Of a stretch of 64,000 bases of DNA, positions 55,549 to 64,000 are shown piece after piece. The notes below the pieces were generated by a model, which saw nothing but the letters and a program-made list of their open reading frames with translations, was not told the origin of the DNA and did not search any database. The stretch's first letter is position 1. Every line of letters begins with the position of its first letter. Both the position numbers and the translations under genes were made by a program. Source of the stretch: Nephrocerus scutellatus (lineage: Eukaryota > Arthropoda > Insecta > Diptera > Pipunculidae); assembly GCA_947095585.1 (NCBI GenBank), contig OX352763.1, positions 64,699,016 through 64,763,015 on the forward strand, written 5' to 3'.

Positions 55549-55566
55549 AAATGTAACTTACTTTAA
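55549..55566 (-). repeat. End of errantivirus 5' LTR, cut by piggyBac
   Basis: aatgtaacttactttaa matches the LTR end at 37728-37745. The TTAA at 55563-55566 is the piggyBac target; the rest of the LTR is not in this window. Confidence 0.75.
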
Positions 55567-56236
55567 CCCTCTACCGCATACAAAGCCATATATGGCTTTT
55601 CGCAATAATAACGTATTTTCTTTAATACATCACATTCGAAATGACTAAAACACAACACGATTACTTTGTTTGTATCCCCTAAAACACAAAACGGTACTTT
55701 TCATATTTGCCAGACAACGGCTGTCTGCGATTTTCTCATTTGTACTTCAGTTCCTCGCGCGTGTGCATTGAAAATATAAAGTGTTCAATCGGTAAGAACA
55801 ATCAGTTTAAAAATACATTTTGGTTAAAATATTTAATTTTCTATAATAGTAATGTATTTCTTTTGTTAAAAAAATAGTACTCGTTTGATTAGTTTAATAC
55901 CTGAAGCCATATATGGCTTCGTATGCATTGAAGGTTATTTTTCGTTTATTTGGTTAATGTGTGTTTGTACTCGCGTAAAGAAAAAACACTGGTTTTTTTG
56001 TTACAGAAATGGTTCCGAACAGTTTTTATGGTAAGAATAGAAGTAATCAGCTTATTCCTGGAGATGGATCTTTGAGCGATGACGAACTAGCTCCAGACTC
56101 CGATAAGGAATACAAACCCTCGCAAAACCTTCAGGGGTCTTATAGTGACTGCCTAACAGTGCCTGAAACTGATACAGAATCTGAGCCTGAAAATAAGAAT
56201 GTTGCGTCGATTTCGAAACCAAAAAACTTAGGTTAG
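55567..56236 (+). mobile_element. piggyBac element, 5' part (first copy)
   Basis: Starts CCCTCTACCGC directly after TTAA. It includes GCCATATATGGC palindromes near 55586 and 55905 and the first 75 codons of the transposase (from 56009), and is cut at the duplication junction. Confidence 0.88.
56009..56236 (+). pseudogene. piggyBac transposase, N-terminal fragment (first copy)
   Basis: ATG at 56009 (MVPNSFYGKNRSN), acidic Asp/Glu/Ser-rich N-terminus as in piggyBac transposases. It ends at the junction within a few codons of foreign sequence. See 62045-63850 for the longer copy. Confidence 0.85.
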
Positions 56237-56243
56237 GTTTAGG
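56237..56243. other. Duplication junction with filler bases
   Basis: piggyBac sequence cttaggtt is followed by aggtttagg and then ttttttatttgctcag of the dispersed element (50207 onward). The extra bases make TTAGGTTAGGTTTAGG, which copies the adjacent tagg motif. Confidence 0.7.
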
Positions 56244-56441
56244 TTTTTTATTTGCTCAGAGTATGAGCGTGCTCTAAGTGCTCAGAATAAAATGATCTGA
56301 GCATTTTCAATTTTAACATCTGATGTCAAATGTCTGTTTCCATGATTTTCTCCTACAATAAAAAAAAATGGCCCAGGATCAAGGGGCTCCCATATCAATT
56401 TCTGCGATTAGAGAATTTAGATGAAAAATTTTAATTTTTAT

Positions 56442-56644
56442 GGGTTGTTTTTATTAATTGGATGTTTTATTCTAATAAACGGATTATTTGATTTAATATT
56501 TCTTTTATTTTTCAAATATCTTGTATCTACTTCGTGTTCTTTTCTGTTCTTATTAATATTATTTATTCTTTTTTCTTTAACAATTTGTGGGTCAACATTG
56601 GGTTTATTTATTAACCTTAATTTTTCATTAAGACTACCATGTAG
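56442..56644 (-). pseudogene. Errantivirus integrase, middle part (second unit)
   Basis: Copy of 50406-50608; identical on reading. Confidence 0.75.
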
Positions 56645-58402
56645 TGTGAGGAAAAATTCTGTCACACAAAATTTTCCCACACGACTGGGAGTTACATTTA
56701 TTTTCTTTTATTTTGTTATCACAATAAAATTTAAGAGAACATTTCAAAACAAATAGAATTTCATTTCTCCTAGCCTCCCAACTCTCACAAATAGAGCGAG
56801 AGCAATTTGATTTCGCCGTTTTTAGATTTCCCCTCGTTTTGGCAACTTTCGAACATCCACACAGAAACTCTTAATGTACGAAACTTATATTAAGAAGGGG
56901 GGGGAAAGAGACGGAGAACCACCGACGCTGGGAGAGCAGAATACTGAGGAGGAGTCATGACTAAGTCACAGAAATCGGCAAACCATAGAGATGGTGGCAA
57001 ATGCAAACAACCACCACCACCCCAGTGTGAGAACGAGCAGATCACCACACACACAGCCGACAGGGTTCACCGAAAATCAACCTATCAGGATCAAACGCTG
57101 ATAAAAAAAAAACACCAACAACAAAAGAGCGACATACCGAACAGCAGCACAGAACTGAGCCACGAACAACAACAAAACCCACGCACAGAACTGAGCCACG
57201 AACAACAACAAAACCCACACACAGAGCTGAGCCAAGCAACGCAACCCAAATGAATTTACATATTGCAAACAAATTTTCGCACCAAGACACAACAACAACA
57301 AACAACACGATGAGCAGAACAACAGTACACTGACAAACAAAGCAAAACCCAAATTATGCTTTGATTTCTGCAACGCAGGAATACAACAACAACAGGTACA
57401 GAGCTGGACAAAACAACACAAAAATCGAATGATTTAACGGAACAACAAAACACAATGAGCATAGCAACAACGGGATCTCGGACCGACCGTGGGAACCAAA
57501 CAACATCGATCGTCCCACGGTTCAGAGATAACAAGACCTTTCCAACCGATTCAAAACCATATAAAAGGCAGGAAATTCCGACAACCAGTCTTCTTTCACT
57601 TCCTGTGATTCCTAGCACTAGCAACTCGCTTAGTAATTCCTCGCATTAATGGTTCAACGCTAGACTCAGTAGTTCCTCGCATTAATGGTTCAAGAGAGAT
57701 ATCCTTACCATTACGTCCACACGCTTAACGCCAGAAATTCGTCGCATTAATGATTCAAGAGAGATATCCTTACCATTACGTCCACACGCTTAACGCTAGA
57801 AATTCGTCGCATTAATGGTTCAAGAGAGATATCCTTACCATTACGTCTACACGCTTAACGCTAGAAATTCGTCGCATTGATGGTTCAAGAGAGATATCCT
57901 TACCATTACGTCCACACGCTTAACGCTAGAAATTCGTCGCATTGATGGTTCAAGAGAGATATCCTTACCATTACGTCCACACGCTTAACGCTAGAAATTC
58001 GTGACATTAATGGTTCAAGAGAGATATCCTTACCATTACGTCCACACGCTTAACGCCAGAAATTCGTCGCATTAATGGTTCAAGAGAGATATCCTTACCA
58101 TTACGTCCACACGCTTAACGCCAAACCTAAGCAAACATTGATGCTACAGCCAAAGGGGTACAAAGGCCCCACCGCTAGTACAACGACACCGCGCTCGCCA
58201 TCCACACCGCCGCCGAGGATACGACCGAATATCATAAACATTACACTTGAATTTACACAAATAAATAATTGTTAACTGAAAGAAGAGAATAAAAGATCGA
58301 ATTCCATTCCCCAAACAAATAAATTCTTTTTATTGTAACGACCCTATAAACAAAGAACCCTGGTCACACTGAGTTTTACCCCGGCTGGAAAACCTCGTTA
58401 CA
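56645..58402 (+). mobile_element. Solo LTR, 1,758 bp (second unit)
   Basis: Copy of 50609-52366 with GTAG at 56641-56644 and 58403-58406. Confidence 0.78.
57687..58126. repeat. 65-bp tandem repeat (second unit)
   Basis: Seven copies, as at 51651-52090. Confidence 0.95.
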
Positions 58403-58406
58403 GTAG

Positions 58407-59166
58407 CCTTTCAATGTCGCCAATTCCTGTCTTGCCTGTCGTTATTTCTATATTAATCTTTAAATCTTCTTTTTTCATAAGTTCGTTTATTAAACATGGA
58501 TCTTGGTCCATTTTGACTATTTTTGGTACACCCATTGTATTAAATACTTTTAACAAAGCTCTCTTTGATTCTAACCAGGTACGTGAAGATACAAATTCTA
58601 CCATTGCATACTTCGAATAAAGGTCAATGCATGTTAGATAACTCTGCTGTTCCCAAACCCAAATATCTACGACAAATTTTTCTCGTTTTTCCGTTACTGG
58701 TGGTGTCACTTTAAAAGGTCTGTTCGTAGCCTGATGTTCGAACTTACATGTATTGCACATTTCGCATTCATTTATAATTTGTTGTGTTAACCTAGCATAA
58801 TTTGAAAAATAGTATTTTTCCTCAAATATTTTAATTACTTTATTTATGCCTGCATGAATTCCATCCAAATGTATTTGATAAATGATTTCCTTAAACTTTT
58901 CGAAATTAAATTCTCTATGTCAATTCACTATTCGTCGCGTTCTTAAAACTTTAATATTACTGGATGGTAAGATAATGGATGAAAACACTTTCTGAAAATG
59001 GTTGAATCCATCATCGTCATCAAAATAAATACCACAAACGTATTTTCCTAATATGTATCTTTTAATTATTTCTTTAAAATAATTGTCGGTGATTTTTTCG
59101 GTTTTAAGTCCATATCTTGTTTTATCCTGGATTTTAGTTATTCGTACCCCTGTTCTTTTGTGATGT
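58407..59166 (-). pseudogene. Errantivirus integrase core and connector (second unit)
   Basis: Copy of 52371-53130 with the same TGA. Confidence 0.8.
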
Positions 59167-59551
59167 TTAAATGTGTTTTAAGTTTTTTCTGAAATTCCTA
59201 TGTGTGAAGTGTTATCTTCTAATGCTGAATGTATTATAGCTATATCTGATCGAGCGTCATTATCTTCTTCATTATTAAAATTTTCTTCTATGTTAAGATG
59301 TTTTAGTCTAAATTTATTTTTTGTGCCCCTTTGTGTTTTTCATTTTTTTTCTCAAATACAATATTATAATTTTCTTCTACTTTAGCTTCATATTCCTTGA
59401 GCAATTTATATTTTATTCCATTTAAAATTATTTCCTTATTTTCGTAATCAATTTTACCGTGCAAAACATTTAAAATGTCATTGCCTAAGATGATATCATA
59501 ATAATCACTGAATTTATGCACGTATAATTTAAGTTTTCCTTTTAAGATTTA
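59167..59551 (-). pseudogene. Errantivirus protease remnant (second unit)
   Basis: Copy of 53131-53515 with the IILGNDIL motif. Confidence 0.7.
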
Positions 59552-60424
59552 ATATAGGGTAATTTTTCCGAAGCTCGTGGATAAAAGTTTTCTCCATCAA
59601 CATCCACTGGTCTCGGTTCACCGTATTTTCGAATTCTTGATTGGTTACTATCATTTTCCCTGAATCTTTTCATAGGACTACGATAGTTAGAATTATTATT
59701 TGGCCTATTAGAATTTTGGTGTTGTTGAAATTATGGAAATTATTATTGGGATGTTGGGGTCTATAATTTGAAATTGTTATTAGGATATTGGAATTTATCT
59801 ATAATTTTGGAAATTGTTATTTTGATATTGATATTGAGGTCTATAATTTTGTAAACGTTGATTTTGAATAACCAAAACTTTTCTTAAAGGCGGTAATGAT
59901 TTCGGAACAAGAGATGTACTTTCATCTGTTCAATTGTTTTCAATAAGTAATGAAAAGGCCGACTCTATTTTCGATACCCCGCGCGAAAGAATTAATGCTT
60001 GAAAATGTGGTGGCAAACCATTTCGAAAAACTTCAAAAGCTTGTCTCTCACATTCGCTATTGTACATTGTTTTAAGGGATTCTGCCTCGTTGCTAAGACA
60101 TATACGGTCTTTAATTCTACGCAAATGATTATTTATATATCTATAATATTCCTTAACGCTACTCTTATGTCTAAAATTATTAAATTCAAGGAGTAATGTT
60201 GGGCTTGTGCCTTCTCACCGAATTCTTGTATTCTGTTCTGGCGTCTCCCTCGATGGTTTGCAATATATTCATCAAGAATAACCGCTGCTCGTCTTCTCCA
60301 AATTCGTTCAGATAGCCGCTCACTGACTCGATGCTCTTAATGTATTGCGCCAGATCTTCTTTCCTTCCATTAAATGGTCTTATTGATTTGAGGGATTTCA
60401 CAATTATGTCCTTTTTTATTAAAT
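59552..60424 (-). pseudogene. Errantivirus gag (second unit)
   Basis: Copy of 53516-54388 with the same frame changes. Confidence 0.8.
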
Positions 60425-61306
60425 TCTCTATATTAACTTCACTTGCCCGTGTGTTTGTGGGTTTGTGGGCTTGTGGGTTTGTGGGCTTGTGGATTTGTCA
60501 TGGATTCTTGCGATCAATTTTTAACCCACTTCCTACAGCCCGATTTTATTGAAATTTGGCACACATATGTATTTCCGGAGACAACACTTTCTATTAAATT
60601 TTGAGGCCCCTCGGGCTGCGGGGTCGGGGGGCTCCCATACAAAAATTTTAAAAAAATTACCCGATTTTCTTCAAATTTTACACACATTTGTATATCCAAT
60701 AAACAATACTTTTTGGTAGTGATCGGGTCCTGGTTTCGGCCGCAAGGCCCTTATACATTTTTTAAATATCTATACTGGCATCAGATATTCGTCGCCCTTT
60801 ATGGACTGTGTGCGGTGTGTGCTGCGCAGTCGGCTGCGCTGCATGGTTTTGGTGGTAGAGAGAGAGAGAAATCTTAGCTCACGCACAAATGAACCCAGCA
60901 AATGTAACGAGACATAAATGTTTTATGCTTAATTCAACTTACATTTTTATTTACTGAATTTTATTTTTATTGATGTCGTTTTTTGTTGTCTATATCAACT
61001 TACAGATAGAACAACAAGTTTTCGCAATATTCTGTCATTTCGCGTTTTCATAAATTAGTTCAGAGCAGTCAAAGAGTTCTCAAGATAAATGTTCGTGTTT
61101 CTTATTTGCTCAGAGTATGAGCGTGCTCTAAGTGCTCAGAATAAAATGATCTGAGCATTTTCAATTTTAACATCTGATGTCAAATGTCTGTTTCGATGAT
61201 TTTCTCCTACAATAAAAAAAAATGGCCCAGGATCGAGGGGCTCCCATATCAATTTCTGCTATTAGAGAATTTAGATGAAAAATTTTAATTTTTATGGGTT
61301 GTTTTT
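60425..61306. mobile_element. Unclassified dispersed element, copy 3
   Basis: Copy of 54389-55270 by duplication. Confidence 0.55.
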
Positions 61307-61563
61307 TTCCATTATGTTTTAAAAATGTTATTTAGAATTTATTTTAATTCTACTTCGAAATTTTCCTTTTCTTTCGCAATTTTCACTTGCAAAATTTTTA
61401 ACGTTCGCAATTTTCACTTGCAGTTAAAAAAATTTTTGTGATTTTAAATTTAAACGATTTTCATTCGCCTTGTAATTTATATTCACTTTTATTTTTTACT
61501 TTTTACACGATGTTCATACGCGTTTTAATAGAACGAAAGTTCTTATGCGGATACCAACAATTG

Positions 61564-61584
61564 GTATCCTACCGACTGCGCCAA
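61564..61584 (-). promoter_or_regulatory. Errantivirus primer binding site (second unit)
   Basis: Copy of 55528-55548. The leader (61307-61563) is also a copy and holds no gene. Confidence 0.82.
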
Positions 61585-61602
61585 AAATGTAACTTACTTT
61601 AA

Positions 61603-63850
61603 CCCTCTACCGCATACAAAGCCATATATGGCTTTTCGCAATAATAACGTATTTTCTTTAATACATCACATTCGAAATGACTAAAACACAACACGATTAC
61701 TTTGTTTGTATCCCCTAAAACACAAAACGGTACTTTTCATATTTGCCAGACAACGGCTGTCTGCGATTTTCTCATTTGTACTTCAGTTCCTCGCGCGTGT
61801 GCATTGAAAATATAAAGTGTTCAATCGGTAAGAACAATCAGTTTAAAAATACATTTTGGTTAAAATATTTAATTTTCTATAATAGTAATGTATTTCTTTT
61901 GTTAAAAAAATAGTACTCGTTTGATTAGTTTAATACCTGAAGCCATATATGGCTTCGTATGCATTGAAGGTTATTTTTCGTTTATTTGGTTAATGTGTGT
62001 TTGTACTCGCGTAAAGAAAAAACACTGGTTTTTTTGTTACAGAAATGGTTCCGAACAGTTTTTATGGTAAGAATAGAAGTAATCAGCTTATTCCTGGAGA
62101 TGGATCTTTGAGCGATGACGAACTAGCTCCAGACTCCGATAAGGAATACAAACCCTCGCAAAACCTTCAGGGGTCTTATAGTGACTGCCTAACAGTGCCT
62201 GAAACTGATACAGAATCTGAGCCTGAAAATAAGAATGTTGCGTCGATTTCGAAACCAAAAAACTTAGGTTTGAAAAAAAAAGTTATCTGGAGAAAGAAAA
62301 AATTGGAACCATACGATGAAAAAAAATTTGAATTCAAAGGACGTGCTGATCTTCCACCATTTGCAAAAATATTAAAGACACCTTACAATTTTTCTTGTTT
62401 TTGTTTTCTGAGGAGATGATAAGTCTTATAGTAGAAGAATCGAACAAAAAATCAGTTCAAGATAACATAAACAAGCCTGCAAGCATAAGCAATAGTGAAA
62501 TGATGCAATTCATTGGCATGATAATCTTCATGTCCTTAGTCAAGCTCCTGGCTTCAAGACACTACTGGAGTAAATCTGTAGGCCAGCGCGAAATTTATGA
62601 CACAATGACCTGCAACAGATGGGAAACGATAAGAAGGTTACTGCATTTCAATGACAACAATGACTTTAAACCCTTTGGTACAGCAGGATACGACAAGCTT
62701 TTCAAGGTAAGACCACTTTTAAACAAAATAAGGGAACAGTTGTTGTTGATTCCAAAGGAGGAGTTCCTAGCAATTGATGAGCAAATAATACCAACTAAGT
62801 GCCGACATGAACTCAAGCAATACAACCCAGCCAAACCTCATAAGTGGGGTTATAAAAAGCTGGTCCTAAGTGGTGTCTCCGGGTTCAGCTTCGATTTTGA
62901 CATATTTGCTGGTAATCAGAGCAACACATTTCCTGAAGGTGCACCTGATTTAGGTGTAAGCGGAAACGTAGTTACAAGGCTCACTTTAACAGTAGTTAAA
63001 CATATGAATCATAAAATTTTCTTTGATAATTGGTTCAATAGCCCCAATCTTCAAGTTTATCTCTTCAAAAATGGAATCTTACCTTTAGGTACAGTGAGAT
63101 TGAACCGAGTTCCCAATTCAAAAATGCCATCAGAAAAAGAACTAAAGAAGAAGGACGTGGAAGTATGTTAGAGAAAATAACGGTAATTGAAGGAGTACAA
63201 TTGAGTTTGGTGACATGGTTTGACAACAAACCTGTGAATATGCTATCAGCTTATGTTGGCAGTGAACCAGTTATAACTAAACCTCGTTATTTTAGAAAAG
63301 ACTGGCAATACAAAGAAATCCCTGCTCCACAAGCTGTAGCAGTATATAATAAGAACATGGGTGGCGTGGACTTGCTTGACTCTATGCTAGGATTGTATTG
63401 AATCCATTTTCGATCTAAAAAGTGGTATAAAAAGATATTTTTCCACATGATTGATTTATGCATCGTCAACTCATGGATTCTCTGGCGCCAGAAAAATGAA
63501 GGTCATATGCCTCTGTACGATTTTAAACTTGTTATTGCCGAGCATTTATGCAAAGCAGGTAAAGTTCATTTTAAAAAACGTGGCCGACCTTGTTCCGGAT
63601 CTGCTCCAGGAACACCAACTTACATCGGATCTCCAGATCCAGGAACATCTTCAGAGACATTTTTAACACCCAAAAGTCAGCAGCGTCCAGCAAGACACCA
63701 GAATTTTCCTCTAGTTTCTGTAATCCAAGATACTGTAGGGCATTTTCCAAAGTGGATAAAAAAACGACAAATGTGCCAAAATAATTGTATTTTTCGCTCC
63801 TATACATTCTGCGAAAAATGCGAAGTTTTCCTGTGTTATAATGAAAAGAG
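61603..63850 (+). mobile_element. piggyBac element, longer copy, 3' end missing
   Basis: TTAA at 61599-61602 and CCCTCTACCGC start. The 5' untranslated region (61614-62044) has two GCCATATATGGC palindromes (near 61622 and 61941). A near-complete transposase follows, then the sequence switches at about 63851 to the solo-LTR sequence (as at 57351), so the 3' terminal repeat and second TTAA are absent. Confidence 0.9.
62045..63850 (+). pseudogene. piggyBac transposase, frameshifted
   Basis: DDE transposase that excises and inserts at TTAA. Acidic N-terminus from ATG 62045; frameshift near 62390; catalytic region FLAIDEQIIPTK (first Asp, about 62777), KWGYKKLVLSGVSGF, FFDNWFNSPNLQ (second Asp, about 63026); frameshift near 63140-63170; VTWFDNKPVNMLS and NMGGVDLLDSM (third Asp, about 63369); TGA near 63400 before FRSKKWYKK; then the Cys-rich C-terminal domain (CQNNC, FCEKCEVFLC), truncated by the junction at 63851. 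All three catalytic Asp are present but the gene is dead by two frameshifts and one stop. Confidence 0.92.
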
Positions 63851-64000
63851 AAATTATGCTTTGATTTCTGCAACGCAGGAATACAACAACAACAGGTACA
63901 GAGCTGGACAAAACAACACAAAAATCGAATGATTTAACGGAACAACAAAACACAATGAGCATAGCAACAACGGGATCTCGGACCGACCGTGGGAACCAAA
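63851..64000 (+). repeat. Third partial copy of the solo-LTR sequence
   Basis: Matches 51315 and 57351 onward (aaattatgctttgatttctg). It starts at a third tandem junction, inside piggyBac, and runs off the window. Confidence 0.85.

Larger units (their letters stand above)
37731..55566 (-). mobile_element. Errantivirus-like Gypsy element, minus strand, with nested insertions
   Basis: Reading down the minus strand: end of 5' LTR, tRNA-Ser-type primer site, leader, gag, protease, integrase, env, 3' LTR. It is interrupted by at least five insertions, listed separately, and lacks RT/RNase H by internal deletion. The matching LTR tails at 55549-55566 and 37728-37745 (aatgtaacttacttt) tie the two ends to one element. 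Continuity of integrase across the solo LTR and of env across the BEL element shows that it is one element rather than several fragments. Not functional. Confidence 0.8.
50207..56242. repeat. 6,036-bp tandem duplication, first unit
   Basis: Every position here recurs 6036 bp downstream with no difference noticed. The left breakpoint is in the dispersed element and the right one inside the piggyBac transposase frame. The junction (56232-56243) carries a few extra bases. Confidence 0.93.
56243..62278. repeat. 6,036-bp tandem duplication, second unit
   Basis: Copy of 50207-56242. Beyond 62278 the sequence continues into the rest of piggyBac, so the second unit carries the original right flank. 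Confidence 0.93.

Noticed and set aside
56229..56243. TTAGG-type telomeric repeat
   Set aside because: Only two to three imperfect units at a rearrangement junction, and flies generally lack TTAGG telomeres.

Overview
The window looks like heterochromatic DNA from a higher (brachyceran) fly. I infer this from the company of elements: a copia-type retrotransposon primed by the internal initiator-Met tRNA site, 412/Mdg1-like and errantivirus-like Ty3/Gypsy elements (the latter with a tRNA-Ser-type primer site as in 17.6/297), a roo-like BEL/Pao element with an env gene, a Helitron, PIF/Harbinger, mariner and piggyBac. The species cannot be named from the sequence. I recognise no host single-copy gene, tRNA, rRNA or CRISPR array. 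Essentially everything is transposon, satellite or segmental duplication, and almost all coding sequence is broken.

Region 1 (1-13,850): a decayed copia pol remnant is followed by a higher-order mosaic. One LTR family (begins TGTGAGGAAC) occurs four times, each time leading into 95-bp tandem repeats and then a diverged satellite with monomers of about 100-120 bp. One copy is a small non-autonomous LTR element with 80-bp internal repeats and a polypurine tract. A 2,747-bp tandem duplication (8467-11213 and 11214 on) carries satellite plus the first 337 bp of a Gypsy LTR.

Region 2 (13,624-23,090): a Ty3/Gypsy element on the + strand (LTR, leader repeats, gag, protease, RT, RNase H) whose 5' LTR is split by a complete, apparently intact copia element (13853-18237, minus strand, identical 184-bp LTRs, 5-bp AATAC target duplication, one 1286-codon ORF). 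Its RT is split by a 573-bp mariner-type palindrome. The Gypsy stops in RNase H at a chimeric junction.

Region 3 (23,086-37,730): a tandem mosaic of four units, two of about 4.27 kb and two of about 2.27 kb. They are built from a 412/Mdg1-like Gypsy (minus strand), a PIF/Harbinger element (615 bp, TTA target duplication; truncated in the first two units), an Osvaldo-like integrase pseudogene, and, unexpectedly, an Ulp1/SENP-type SUMO protease pseudogene with recognisable His, Asp, Gln and Cys motifs spread over three frames.

Region 4 (37,731-64,000): one minus-strand errantivirus (3' LTR, env, integrase, protease, gag, primer site, 5' LTR) expanded by nested insertions: a Helitron in its 3' LTR, a roo-like BEL/Pao element (8,602 bp, ATATC target duplication) in env, a 1,758-bp solo LTR (GTAG target duplication) in integrase, two copies of an unclassified element, and a piggyBac at TTAA in the 5' LTR. 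A 6,036-bp segment of this nest is then tandemly duplicated, and a third partial repeat starts at about 63,851. The nested order gives a relative chronology, and the density and shared orientation would suit a piRNA-cluster-like locus, which is inference only.
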